Notes: generated by a model from the sequence alone, not told the origin. DNA of 64,000 nt from DATEPR01 sp963780635 (GCA_963780635.1 CAWACW010000002.1:1-64000); one strand, 5' to 3'; counted from the stretch's first letter, positions 28,771 through 39,640 are shown. A program made the numbers and translations.

Positions 28771-30418
28771 CCCCTTCATCGGCGGCGAGCAACTCGGCGA
28801 TCCCGTCACGGTCTTCGGCCCCCAGCAGCAGCAGGCCGTGGGCGTGGGAGTAGTGCACGGTGACTGGGGCGGGTACGGCCGCTGCTGCACTGGCTGCGGT
28901 CGGTTCGGCCGCGTCGTGAACGGCCGGTTCGCTGTCGCTGTCGTGTGCGGGCGCCTCCACGGTTGGCCTGGCAGTGTCCGGCTGCGGCGCGGAGGACACG
29001 GTGCTGGCTTCCTCGACGGTCTCCGCGTGAGCAGCCTGCGCCTGCTGGACGGCCGCGCCCGCCGTGCGCGACGACCCGGCCGCGAACTCGACGATCCACG
29101 CCAGCGACCCCAATTCCACGGCTCGCTTGGCGCGGGTGACGGTGACGTAGGCCAGCCGAATTTCCTCATCGGCGGGCAGCATCTCTTCGCCGCTGTCGGG
29201 GTCCTCGGTCGGGCCGTGGAAATCGTCGGCGATCCGCACGGCGTCCCACTCGCGGCCCTTGGCCTTGTGCGCGGTGGACACGACGAGCTCGGCGGCGCGC
29301 TGCGGATCGGTCACCTCCTCGTCGACCAGCCGCTTGGCCATCGCGATCAGGCCCTCGGGCCGGTGCTTGTCGATCAACCGGAGGAACATCCTCAGCGACG
29401 CCTCGTCGGGATGTTCGTCCACGTAGTCCTGGACGTCGTGCCAGGAGGCGAACATGCTTAGGTCGGGGTGGTTGGTCCGCAGGCCTTCCTGCAAGTTCTG
29501 AGCAGCCTTCGCGATCTTCTCGATCTCATCGCCGCCGCCCACCAGCGCGACGCGTTTCCCTTCGTCCATCGCCTCGATCACGGTTGCGACGGCGGCGGCG
29601 TTGGTCCGGCAGAGCACCGCGTCGGGGCGCTCCACAACGCCGATGTGGGTGTCGAGGCCGGGATTGCCTTCCAGTTCGAGGGGGGCGTACAGAAGGCTGA
29701 GGAACTTGTTGCCCAGCTCGGCCACCGCGGGGCCGAATCGCCACGACTGGGTCAATGGCAGCGTGATGTCGGCAGGCCACGAGGTGAGGAAGTCACGGGC
29801 ACCGGTGAATCCATAGATGGACTGGTACGTATCGCCGACGACGACGAGCTGGGCGTTCTGTTCTTGGACCAGGCGTGCCTGGACTTCGTTGACGTCCTGG
29901 ACTTCGTCGAAGATGATCACGTCGCCGGGGATGGTGGGGTGACCCAGCGCCCAGATCTTGCGGTAGTCGTCGTGCGTGAACGGCAACCGCGCCACGTCGG
30001 CGGGGGCGGTTTTGTCGTCCCAGATCCGGCGGGCGTAATCCAGCACGAGGTCGTCCAACCCGCCGGGGTCCGCAGGCCCGTCGCCCGTAACGTGCGCCAT
30101 GACCAGTTCGGGGGCGGCGCTTTCACGGAATTTCTTGACGGCTGCCAGGGCCATCGCGATCACCCGGACGACCTCGATGGGATCCTGCAGGGTGCCGTAG
30201 GTCAGTATGTCGTCTTCGCCGTGTCCCAGGCCTTCGGCGACCTGCTTGGGGTAGCCGTCGCCTGGCGCGACTGTGTCGAGCTTCGGGGCCGTAGCGCTTG
30301 CTCGATCGCAACGCCTGCCGGGCGAAGGCGTGCATGTGTCGGCGGTGACGTTGCGCGGGAAACTGGCTTTTGCTTCGTCGGCGATGGACCGGTTGAAGGC
30401 AATGTAGGTGATCTTCAA
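28697..30418 (-). CDS. SF1-helicase giant, UvrD/Rep-like core
   Basis: This segment carries the remaining motifs of a UvrD/Rep-type 3'-5' DNA helicase: Walker B IIFDEVQDVNE (nt about 29895-29925), motif III VVGDTYQSIYGFTGA, motif IV region TLPLTQSWRFG, motif V STAHKAKGREWD and motif VI YVTVTRAKRAV (about 29115-29150). The Walker A is in the preceding frame. Two compensating shifts near 30338 and 30275 garble about 20 residues (expected DTMHAFARQALRSSKRYG). After the core come a Glu/Ala/Pro linker and a VHYSHAHGLLLLGAED unit. It would unwind DNA during transfer or replication. The true C-terminus lies in the next frame, beyond about 28755. Confidence 0.7.
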   Translation of the reverse strand: MKITYIAFNRSIADEAKASFPRNVTADTCTPSPGRRCDRASATAPKLDTVAPGDGYPKQVAEGLGHGEDDILTYGTLQDPIEVVRVIAMALAAVKKFRESAAPELVMAHVTGDGPADPGGLDDLVLDYARRIWDDKTAPADVARLPFTHDDYRKIWALGHPTIPGDVIIFDEVQDVNEVQARLVQEQNAQLVVVGDTYQSIYGFTGARDFLTSWPADITLPLTQSWRFGPAVAELGNKFLSLLYAPLELEGNPGLDTHIGVVERPDAVLCRTNAAAVATVIEAMDEGKRVALVGGGDEIEKIAKAAQNLQEGLRTNHPDLSMFASWHDVQDYVDEHPDEASLRMFLRLIDKHRPEGLIAMAKRLVDEEVTDPQRAAELVVSTAHKAKGREWDAVRIADDFHGPTEDPDSGEEMLPADEEIRLAYVTVTRAKRAVELGSLAWIVEFAAGSSRTAGAAVQQAQAAHAETVEEASTVSSAPQPDTARPTVEAPAHDSDSEPAVHDAAEPTAASAAAAVPAPVTVHYSHAHGLLLLGAEDRDGIAELLAADEGEWDHAHRRHPAGRAAGVGTGPHPW

Positions 30419-30852
30419 ATCGGGCAGAGCGCGGCGAGCATGCGCATGGTGGAGGTTTTACCGGTTCCCGCGAGAGCACGCACGGCCACGCTCTGGCCCG
30501 CTGCGCAGGCGTCGAGGATCGCTTGCTGCTGTGGCGTTGGCGGGTAGGCGGGTGCCCGGGTCTGTTCGTCCAATCGGGACAGGAGCGCGCGGATCGCGTC
30601 AACGGCGTCGTCGCGGCGTGCCTTGTGCGGCCGTTCGTGTCGCCATATTTCCTGCTTGGGTTTCCAGTTGAATCCGTGGGCTTTCAGCGCCTCACGTAGT
30701 TCCTTGGGGTCGCGGCTGCGGTCGGTTCCGGACACCGTCGCGGACTTACCGACCTTCTCGACCTTGATCCGGTTCGACCACGTGTCGGCTGCGCCGCCGG
30801 CCGTGGTGGCTGGCGAGGCGTGCTCGGCAGCCACCGAGGAAACGTCGGGCAC
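30415..30852 (-). CDS. SF1-helicase giant, Walker A segment
   Basis: A 145-codon frame carrying a basic unit (KELREALKAHGFNWKPKQ) followed by the Q motif and Walker A of a superfamily 1 helicase: PPTPQQQAILDACAAGQ and ALAGTGKTST (nt about 30450-30475). It runs into TGA at 30415. One missing G in CCCGGATTTG would join it to the next segment as CPDLKITYIAFN. A separate start at the GTG at 30852 lacks a ribosome site. On its own it could not be an active helicase. Confidence 0.55.
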   Translation of the reverse strand: MPDVSSVAAEHASPATTAGGAADTWSNRIKVEKVGKSATVSGTDRSRDPKELREALKAHGFNWKPKQEIWRHERPHKARRDDAVDAIRALLSRLDEQTRAPAYPPTPQQQAILDACAAGQSVAVRALAGTGKTSTMRMLAALCPI

Positions 30853-31621
30853 TGGGAGGGGTCGCCTGCCGGTTGCCCAGTTGGCGCTGCGCCGGGATCC
30901 GTCGCGCCCTGGAGAGGCTCGGCGGCTGGATCGGGCAAAGCGTCTGACTGGTCGGGCTGAGCCGCGTCGAAGGCTGGCAGATCGGCTGTTTCGGCGTCAT
31001 AGCCGGCGGCGAGCGCCCGATGCTCCGCGGATGGAGCTCGACGATCACACCCGCCGTGCCCGGAAGGTGTTCGGGAACCCGGGTTTCTGCCCGGGTGAGG
31101 TGGAACTCGGCGTCCTGTTCGCGGTGCTGGCCCGCACCGCTGGATCGCGTAGTTGATATCGGTCTTTACGAAGCGCGCGTTGTGCGGGCCGGTGAACGTG
31201 TAGGACAGCAGCTGTGCCAGCCGGCGGGCCCCGTCGGGCACGCCCGTGGCCACGTCGAAGACCTGCGCTGGGACATCGCCGCGGTAGATCCCCAGGTGGC
31301 CCCCGGCGTGGCGCAGGTCGATTGGCTCCCCGGTGGCGGTGTAGGCGATCGGCTCTCCGGTAGCGGTGAGCGGCACGATCAGTACGGGGACGTCTGGTAC
31401 GGCGGGCTCGGCCAGGCAGGCGTAGTCCGCGCCGTCGACCCGGTGCTGCGCGAGGCTCAGGTCGTGACGGCCTGCCAGCTGTTCTAGTTCGGCGACATTA
31501 ACCGGGCTGGCGGGCTGATCGGCCTGTGTGTCGGTGGTGGTGGCCTCGCCCTCGGGCGGACGCCGTAGCGCCGGCTCGGTGTCCTGCCATGGAAGGGCCG
31601 ATGCGTCGGGCTGTCGGGCAC
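30853..31621 (-). CDS. N-terminal part of the SF1-helicase giant
   Basis: This segment precedes the Walker A piece. In successive frames it reads ASALPWQDTEPALRR, then VPVLIVPLTATGEPIAY and LAQLLSYTFTGPHNARFV, then AGQHREQDAEFHLTRAET with VIVELHP, then an Asp/Ala/Pro-rich linker. The repeated ATGEPI and the beta-rich composition suggest a small folded domain of unknown family. A GTG at 31621 (MPDSP) is the likely start of the whole gene. Frame changes fall near 31610, 31130, 31030 and 30850. Confidence 0.45.
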
Positions 31622-31646
31622 CGGTGGGCCCGGTGGGAGCGGCGCG

Positions 31647-34600
31647 TCAGCGCAGGCCGCGGATCAGGTGATCGCGGGCCAGCGCGGCCGTGGCCTCCGC
31701 GTTTCGGATCGCCTCGGTCAGCGCGCCCAGCGTCTCGGAGGCCTGCGCGTCAACCGAGGCGGGCAGTGGCAGCCAGGGCGGAGTGCTGCTGGCCGCTGTC
31801 GGGGGTGAGCTGTGCGTAGGCCCTGGTCGGTCGTCGGTGAGTGTGATGTGCAGGTTGTCGCAGACCATCGGGCGGACCTGGTACGCCGGCCCAGGTCGTC
31901 CAGGTCGCCGTCGGCCGCCAGTTCGTCGCCGTTGCGCGCTATCAGGTGTGGGTCGGGACTGGCGGCGGCTTCAGCGATCCCGCGCCATGCGCCGGTTTCC
32001 TGTATCCGATCCAGCGCCCAGCCGGGCGGCCGGGCCGTGCAGGCCGGCTCGGACGACTTGCCGGGCCAGGCCGAGATGGGCGCCCGGGTCGCGGGCGTTG
32101 TCGGAGTTGAGGAGGCGTCGATGAGGTCGGTGGCAACGGCGGTGTTGGCCGCCTCGCGCGCGTCTTCCACGTGTGCGGCGAGAGTCTGCAGTTCGTCTGA
32201 GACGTCGTCGCCGGCGTCGGTGAGCACCACTGGCGATGTGGGTCGACTCCGCCCAGACCGGCGTGGTCACGGCGCTGGTGCTGCCAGCCGGCGTCGGCCA
32301 GCTCGCGGCGCAGCGCCGACCATTGCTCGTCAAGGTCGGTGCCCGCCAGCGCGTCTAGGACGGTCTGCCCGGCCTGTTCGCCGCCGCCCAGCGTTGGTGT
32401 GGCGTCTTTCGGCGGGGGCTGTAGTTCACGCGGTGTGTCCTCGTCATCGGCGAGCTGGACGGCGCGCCGGGCGGTGCCCAACGGGGCGAGTTGGCTGCGT
32501 CCTTTCCAGTCGGGTGTCCCGACTTCGCGCCACACGTCCAGGGCGGCGTGCATGCTGGGGCGTTGCTCGGCGCTGACCGGGCGGACGATCTCGGTGTACC
32601 AGCCGGCGAACCGGTTGGCCGCGGGCGAGGTGCATCCTCCCCGCCGGGCCAGGTCCACGGCTTCCTCGGTCAACGCCTCGAACTCGCGGCGGCGGGCTTC
32701 CTCGCGTTCGCGCCGTGCGATCGCTTCCGGGGAGTTGCTGTCCTCGTTGGGATCCCAGGTCTCGTCCTCCGGGCTGAGCTGCTCGATCAGTTCGTTGCGG
32801 CGGGCGACGACCTCGGCCAACCGTTGCACCCCGGTGAAGGGTGTGCCGATCGCCGCCTCCGCGGTGGCGATCTTCTCGTGCTCCTCGTGGATCTGCGCGC
32901 GGGTCCGATCGCCGGCGTCGGCAATGAGTTTGAGCTGGTTCTGCAGGCGGATCACCAGCCCGGTGCCACCGGGTAGGGCGTCGGCCAGGACGAAGCCGGC
33001 GGTGTTCTCCCGCGCGTCGGGGAAGGAGACGGTGAACCGATCCCGCGGATCCCGCAGCGGGTAGCAGGTCGCGTCGACCGTCAGTCCACCGATGACCCCG
33101 ATCTGGTTGGTCAGGCCCTCCTTCGTGCGCGGCGCGGTCACCAACAGGGTGTGAAACTGCTCGCGCAGCGCCTCGGCGGCCTCGCTGCGTTTGGTGAACG
33201 TCCGCGACCCGACGTCCATGGTGAAGGTGTCGCCGTCGATGCTGACCAGCTGGCTGGCTGCCGCGTCTTGCCGCTCGGCCTGGGCCTGCAGCCGCGGGAT
33301 ACATTGCAGGCTGTGGGTGCGGGACAGTTTCAGGGCCTGCTGGCTGCGGCCGTGACTGGACTGCTGGCGGGTGAGGGTCTTGAGTTCCGCGTCGAGTTCC
33401 GCCTTCTCCTTGTAGCGCGGGTCCCCGGTGGCGGCGGCCATGACGTCGGCGAGGCTCTGTCCCTCGTCGTTGGGCAGTTCGCGTGAGCGTCCGGGTGGCT
33501 CTGGCGCGTACAGAGCGGAGAACATCGCCTGCTTCTGGGCGGTGATCTCCCACTTCTTGGCGTCCATCGACGGGGCCAGCACGACCCGCTTCCAGAAGTA
33601 CTCGCCGTTCTGGTTGCCCTGCCGTTTGACACGGCCGATCGCTTGGGCCGGGATGTCGGGTCGCCACTGTCCGGTGATCTCGTAACCGCCGATCAGTCTG
33701 TCTTGGATGTTCAGCCCGGCGCCCATCTTCATGGTGGAGCCCAGCAGCACGGCCACGCCGCCTTCGCGGGCGCCGGAGAGCAGATCGGCCAGGCGTTGAG
33801 GCGATCTGCCTTCGTGGATGAACCGGATGAGTGCCTCGTTCATGCCGCGGGCGACCAGTCGCTCCCGCAGTTCGGTGTAGAAGTTCCAGTGCGGTGACGG
33901 CGTGGACTCGTCGCAGAACACGAGCAGGCATCCGCCGCGCACCGGGTGCTCGGTACCGTCGTCGCGGTAATAGACGTTGTCCTTGGCCAACAGATATTCG
34001 CGGTAGATGTCGTCGGCGACCTCATCGACCTTCTGTGGTTGGTCGGTCGTGATGCCCACGGTGCGCAGATCGGTGGCGGCCAGCTGGCCATCGTGGGAGA
34101 TCCACAGGAAGTTGTCCGAGCCCTTCTCCGGTTTGCCGGTCAACTGTCGTTCGCGGCGGGCCAGATCGAGTGTGAAGATGCTGGCTTGTTCGGAGGCAGA
34201 CACCTCGATGATCTCGATGTTGCCATCGCGCAGGGCCGGCAATTTCAGGCCCAGTTCCGCCTGCATCTTGACGTCGCTGGTCAACCGCAGCGACCACCAC
34301 AGTTCGGGTTCGTTGATCGGGCGCCGGGTGCGGGTCTTGGTGCGCAGCTTGTTGCCTGGCGCCATCTCCATGTACTGGGCGACGGTGACGTAGGTGCGGG
34401 CCCACTCATCGAACCGGGGCATGCGGTGGCCCAGCCGCCGCTGCCACAAGTAGATCTCGGAGTATTTGCCGGTCCACGGGGTCGCGGTGGCCAGCACGGC
34501 GCGCGCCGTGCCGTGGGTGTCGTGCAGGTAGCCCAGCTTCATATCCAGGTCGATGGCCCGGTTGCTGCCAGGGATGACCAGGTCCTCGATCGCTGAGGGC

Positions 34601-37600
34601 ACCAGGCCGTTCTTGTAGTTTTGTGCCTCGTCGACCACGATGAAGTCGAATCCGGCCTCGGTGAACGACACGCCCTCGACGTCGCGCTCGATTGCGGCCA
34701 AGCGCCGTTCCAGTCGTTCGGTCGCTTTCTCCATGGCGGATTCGATGCGCTTGGTCATCGATTGGCTCATCGAGTCGGCGTGGGCTTCTTTCTCCGCCCG
34801 CAGGTCATCCAACTCGGCCTGCAGGAACCCCTTCTGGATTTCCGCGGGCAACGGGATGGACTGGAACGACTCCTTGGTCATGATCACGGCGTCCCAGTCG
34901 CCGGTCGCGACGCGGGCGACGAACTCGGCGCGCCGGTGGCGGCCCTTCTGGTTCTCGGCCAGCTCATCGCTGGTGCCGGTCAGCAGGCGGGCCCCGGGAT
35001 AGGCCTGCAGCCATTCACGCTCGAACTGTTGAGCGATGGAATCGTTGGGGACGACGATCACGGGCTTGTCGGCCAGGCCGCGGCGGTGCCGCTCCATCAC
35101 GCCGATGATCATTTCGAGGGTCTTGCCGGCGCCGACGTCGTGCACCAGGCCGGTTCCGCCCTGGTAGATGATCCGGGCGATGGCGATCTTCTGATGGTCG
35201 CGCAACGGCTTCGCGCCATCGACGCTGAACGTCGCCGACAAGCCCGGCAGCGATAGCTCGATCCTGGTGTAGTCGACCGGGATCTCGGCGTTGAACGCGT
35301 CGTTGTAGCGGCGCATCACCTCCTGCGCACGGTTGGTGTCTTCCCATACCCAGTCGGCGAACCGGTCGCTGATCTGGGCGGCCATGTCCGCGGCCTCAGC
35401 GGTGGCCTCGGGATCCAGTACAGCCTTCTCTTTGATCTCGCCATGGCTGTCGACGTACTCGACCTTCTTGAAGACCTCAATCGGAGAGCCGATGAGCAGA
35501 CGCTCGGTCAGTTCGAAGGCGTCCAGCCCGCCGCCGGCCCAAATCTGCGTGGCGTTCAGGTCGATGGCTTCGGTCTGCTTCGATGCATCCGCTGACACCA
35601 GCCAGATTCCGGCCACGGACTCGACCTGCACGAACGGATCGGGCCGGGCGACGCCGGGTTGAGTGCGGTACTTTTCACCGCCGAGCAGTTCGTGGAGGAA
35701 CTGCTCCACGAATTCCGGGCCGATCCATGAGCCCAGGCGCACCTCGATCTCGTCGGGCCCCTTGTCCTCGGGGATGACCGGCTCCAGCGCGGCGACGTTG
35801 GCCTCGTACTTGGGGTCCAGTTCGGCGGCCAGCCGGGCGGTGGCCAGCTTGTGTCGGACGTTGCCGGCCAGGTAGAACGGCGCCCACACGACCTCACCGG
35901 TCTCGGGGTCGTCGAACACGTGCCCGTCCAGTGCGGCCCGGGCCTCCTGCTCGCCGGGAAGGCCCAGCAGCCAGGCGATCTCACCCAGGTCGATGCGGGA
36001 GTGCTTGTCCAGACAGATCGAGAGGGCTTCTTCGGCACTGTCCGTGCCGCGGCGCGTGCGCGGCGGGTTGATCACACGTTGGGTGAAGATGTCGGCTTTG
36101 CGGGCGGTCTGGGTGGTCGGATCGAACTTCTCCAGCGCACGGGCGATGTTGCTGAACGGGTCATGGCGGAACCCGCCCTGGTCGGGGCGGATGATGACCG
36201 TCTGCTCCAGTCCGACCTCGGCGTAGTCGAAAGCCGGGTCGGTTGTGGGCGGGGCGGCGGAGATGGCGCCGAGGGCGGCAGCGATGCTCGCCATGGGTAG
36301 CCGCGGGTCGGGCATCTTGGCCTGCTGGAGCAGCCATACCGGGTCCTTGCCCTGCAGGCGCACCTCCAGCTCGGCCGTTTCCTGCCGGTCCAGGTCCCTC
36401 AGTCGGGCCGTGTCGGCCGTGATCTTCTTGACGGCCTTCGCTGCGGCAGACTTGTACGCGGTGGCGTGCGCCTTGACGATCCCGTTGAGGTGGCGGTGCA
36501 GCTGGTCTTGGCCCAGGCCCTTGGTCGCCAGGTCGGTGAAGTAGGCGCGGAGCATCGCTGGCGACGCCGGCGTCTTGTCGAAGTCGTGCCCGGCGCACCA
36601 CTCCCCGAACAGATGCCAGGCCTGCCGCTTCTGCGAGCGCTCGGCGAACCGGTTGATCGGCCCGTATTCGTGGACGTAGGCGTCGTAGACGCGATTGAGG
36701 TCGGCCCGCAGATGCCGGATCTCGTCGGTGTCATCGACGCAGGCTTGCTCGGCCTTGATCAGCGCCATCGTGACGTCGCGCACGCCCAGCAGGGCGCGTA
36801 ACTCGTCGGCCTGTTTGGTGGCCGGGGTGTATGACGCGTCTTCGTGGCCGTTGCGCCGGGTGAAGGTGCCGTCCTCGTGTGCGGTGAGGAATCCCTGAAA
36901 GCGGGCAGCCTCAGGGTCGACGACGTGGACGGTGGCGGCTGGGCGCGGGGTGGTGGCGGTGCGCTCGGTCATCACCATGTCGCGGGCCACCGCGTCATCG
37001 GCGATGCGGTGGACCGCCGCGGCGAACTCGACACCCAGGTTGTCCAGCTTTCCCCGGACCTCGAGTGTCTGGGCGCCGTGCATTCCTTGACCCAGGTGGT
37101 AATCGCCCAGCACGTTCTCGGGGTGGTCGCAGAAATACTGGTTGATCTCGACCATGCCCTCGGCGCCGGTGTCGGCAGTGCCCAGCACGATCGGCGCCGC
37201 CCGGTCCCAACTCTCGGGTGCCACCACCGTGTCGTCTGGTGCGGCGCCCTCAGGGCGGCGGCGCAGGATGAGCAGGTCGGTGACCGCCTCGGTACCGGCT
37301 GCTCGCCGGTGTGCCCCGGTCGGCAGCCGGATCGCGCCGACCAGGTCAGCCAGCTCGGCCATCTCCCGCCGGGCGGCCGGGTTGCGCGCGTCCATCGTGT
37401 AGCGCGAGGTCAGGACGGCGACCATGCCGCCGGGACGGGTCAGCCGGAGGGATTTGATGATGAAGTGGTTGTGCAGGGAGTGCCGGCCGGGGTTGTGCTT
37501 GGCGTCGTTGAGCACGACCTTGGCGAAGGGCACGTTGCCCACGGCGACATCGAAGCTGCCCTCGGCGGCTTCGATGTCGGTGAAGGACCCAGTGAGGACT

Positions 37601-38418
37601 CTGTGTTGCGGGTAGAGCGCCGCGGCGATCGCCGCGCTGATCGGCTCCCGTTCGACTCCGGTCAGGGACGCTTCGTCAGGGGCCAGGCCGAGGAAGTGGC
37701 CCGCGCCGCAACCGGGCTCCAGGACCTCACCGGCGCGAAAACCGAGCCGATGCAGACCGTCCCACATGGACGCGGCCAGCATGGCGTCGGTGTAGTGGGT
37801 GTTGGTGGTCGAGCGGCGTGCCGCGGCGTACTGCTCGGCGGTCAGCAGGCGCCGCAACTGCGCCCGGTGCTCGGCGAAGCGATCCGCGAACTGCGCAGGC
37901 GGGGCGTCGTGCCCCGACCAGGCGACCAGCGCCTGAGCCTGGTCCGGGGACATCCGTGCCAGGACCGGCTTGATCTGCGCCCACAGCTGGTCGGCCTCGG
38001 CAGCGTCGAAGGCCAGTGTGTCGGGCGTGTCGAGGGCGTGGCGGGCTACGACGTCGCGCTCGGCCGAGTCGAGCAGGTCCTGTAGGCGCGCCCACTGGTC
38101 GACCACGTCGTGGTGGTCGAACAGTTGCGGGACCGCGCCCCATCCCGACCAGGCGGCCAGGACACGCTGTTCGTCGGCGGTGGGTGCCCGGCCAGGCCCA
38201 GAACCCAGCCGCGCTAACGCCGGTTCGGGTGAGCCGTCGGGTTGGGTGAGGTCGTCGGGGTGGCCGGCGGTGGCGTCGTCGGGAGTAGCGGGGTCGGTGT
38301 GCAGCTCGGCCAGGACGCGCAGTGCCGCGAGGTTGGCCTCGATGCGGGCACGTTGGCTGGCTGGCCCGAAGTCCTCCTGGCCTTGCGGTCGGAAGGGGGC
38401 TAGCTCGGCGAGCCCTCG
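31647..38418 (-). CDS. Giant N6-adenine methylase/SF2 helicase (DarB-like)
   Basis: About 2,250 residues. N-terminal DNA methylase: motif I VLEPGCGAGHF (nt about 37695-37725) and a catalytic motif GNVPFAK (NPPF type, about 37515-37535), indicating N6-adenine specificity. A helical region follows, then an SF2 helicase: DVGAGKT (about 35115-35140), VVDEAQNYKN (about 34620-34645), LATATPWTG, and the C-lobe MKMGAGLNIQDRL and IGRVKRQGNQ. Giants of this layout occur on phages and plasmids; P1 DarB protects incoming DNA from restriction. The frame is open to 38748 without a usable start after the small upstream gene, so the N-terminus near LAPFRPQGQEDF is uncertain. The main frame ends at 31942, but natural sequence continues through frameshifts near 32225, 32110, 32010 and 31895 to TGA 31647 (LTEAIRNAEATAALARDHL). 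Confidence 0.8.
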
Positions 38419-38678
38419 GGCAGGTCGTACACCATCTCCCGCATCACCGCGGCCTCGATCGTTGTCTGGCTCAGGGTCAAAGCGTTGAGGTTGGCCAGGA
38501 AGTTCGTCGTCTGACCCGCGCCCGTCTCCCGCTCGTCCTGATTGCGCCGACGTTCGATCTCCGCCGCGATCTGGGCTCCCAGCTGGGTGAAGAACGTCTC
38601 CCGATCGCTGATCTGGCCGTAGTCGCTCGGCCGCTGGGTTTCCCAGTGCTTCTGGGCCAGTGCCCCGTAGTTGTTCAT
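38400..38678 (-). CDS. Small protein upstream of the methylase-helicase
   Basis: A 92-residue soluble protein (MNNYGALAQKHWETQRP; DRETFFTQLGAQIAAEIE; MREMVYDLPEGSPS) from the ATG at 38678 to TAG 38400. A GTG at 38748 with an excellent ribosome site (GGGAGGA) starts SDQEDLFGNNDP in a neighbouring frame. Removing one C from the run near 38712 would join the two as one protein of about 115 residues. Small proteins of this kind often precede giant methylase-helicases on actinobacterial plasmids. Function unknown. Confidence 0.55.
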   Translation of the reverse strand: MNNYGALAQKHWETQRPSDYGQISDRETFFTQLGAQIAAEIERRRNQDERETGAGQTTNFLANLNALTLSQTTIEAAVMREMVYDLPEGSPS

Positions 38679-38827
38679 CGCGCTCACCCTGATGGCCTCC
38701 CTCGTCGTGGGGGTCATTGTTGCCGAACAGATCCTCTTGGTCACTCACCTTGTCCTCCCGACGGGATGAGCGTGTGTGGCGGTGCGAGCCCGGCTGCCGG
38801 GTCGGGACGAGCGAGTGGTCGCGGTAC

Positions 38828-39640
38828 TCACGGCTGGGCTCCCGTCCACACGGGCACCGCCGCGGCGGGCGTCGAGCCAGGCTGGGCGGCTTGGCCCAGC
38901 GGCTGGATCGCGTCGCTGTGGTGTTTGGGCGTGCAGTTGCAGAAGGGCCCGTAGGGGCTGGTCAGCGTGGCCAGGTGCGGGTCGAGGTGGTCGCGCAGGT
39001 AGACACTGAGCCAGGTCGCGGACTCCTCGCCGCTCAGCTCTGTGTAGGCCAGGTAGAGAGCCTGGAATCGGTCGACGGCGTCGCGGTGTTCCCACCAGTG
39101 CTGACACCACCGCACTCCGCCGCCTTCCCCGGTCGTGGTGGTCTTGCGAACCAGCGAGGCGATGTGCTGTTCCACCCAGGCGTGCAGCACGCTCAGTGGC
39201 GGCGGCCCCGCGGGCGGGCCCGCCCCGTTGCCGGCACCGGCGGGGATGGCCACCGCGTGGATGCCTGCCAGCACCAGCTCGTCGCCGGGCGGCGGCTGCC
39301 CACCGGCGTACGGCCACGGCGCGGCGTCCGGTCCTGCACCCTCACCCGCGTCGGCGCCGATCTCGAGGATGCTCACGGTGCCGGCGTCGACGTCGCCCAG
39401 GTCGAGGGCATCCTGGCCATCCAGGTGGGACTGGCGTTGGGCCATCGCCGCGGCGAGCGCATCCGGATCCGGGGCGAGCGTGGTGATCTCGTCGAGGGAG
39501 TCCTCCAGGACGTCCAACCCGGCGGTGTTGCGGTCGGTCGCATCCGAGAGGCGGCCCAGCCGCAACGCCATCTCGAACAGCTCGGTTTCCACTGCCTCGA
39601 TGCGTCGGTCCAGCGCGTCGCGCGGCTCGGGGGTGCTCAT
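38828..39640 (-). CDS. DUF4913-domain protein
   Basis: A 270-residue protein. The N-terminal third is a predicted coiled coil (ALDRRIEAVETELFEMALR; LDVLEDSLDEI) and the middle is a Pro/Gly/Ala-rich linker. The C-terminal domain has the DUF4913 signature WCQHWWEHRDAVDRFQALY, then VYLRDHLDPHLATL and GPFCNC. The domain is typical of actinobacterial plasmids and integrated elements, near conjugation genes; its role is unknown. The ATG at 39640 overlaps the VirD4-like stop by ATGA, so it is translated with the transfer genes. About 80 bases separate it from the GTG at 38748. Confidence 0.75.
   Translation of the reverse strand: MSTPEPRDALDRRIEAVETELFEMALRLGRLSDATDRNTAGLDVLEDSLDEITTLAPDPDALAAAMAQRQSHLDGQDALDLGDVDAGTVSILEIGADAGEGAGPDAAPWPYAGGQPPPGDELVLAGIHAVAIPAGAGNGAGPPAGPPPLSVLHAWVEQHIASLVRKTTTTGEGGGVRWCQHWWEHRDAVDRFQALYLAYTELSGEESATWLSVYLRDHLDPHLATLTSPYGPFCNCTPKHHSDAIQPLGQAAQPGSTPAAAVPVWTGAQP

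Larger units (their letters stand above)
25086..31621 (-). pseudogene. Giant SF1 (UvrD-like) helicase gene, at least eight frameshifts
   Basis: Five adjacent frames join into one protein of about 2,180 residues if single-base changes are corrected near 31610, 31130, 31030, 30850, 30419, 30338, 30275, 28755 and 26950. Order: an N-terminal part from a GTG at 31621; a GFNWKPKQEIWRH unit; the SF1 helicase core (30.5-29.1 kb); a linker with VHYSHAHGLLLLGAEDRDG; a helical region; and a C-terminal array of Trp/DH-RR modules ending at TGA 25086. Each break is seen as natural sequence resuming in another frame, for example LAALCP then KITYIAFNRS. Inserted and missing bases both occur. If real, the protein is inactivated; if sequencing error, it is the second of four tandem giants. 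It follows the methylase-helicase stop by only 25 bases. Confidence 0.65.

Noticed and set aside
36844..38085. Plus-strand frame opposite the methylase domain
   Set aside because: The opposite strand codes the methylase motifs VLEPGCGAGHF and GNVPFAK; the plus frame has no ribosome site or motif.
38429..38748. N-terminal extension of the methylase-helicase up to the GTG at 38748
   Set aside because: The extension is the shadow of the small gene at 38400-38678 (Asp/Gly/Arg-rich, no domain). The good ribosome site at 38748 more likely serves the small gene after a one-base correction.
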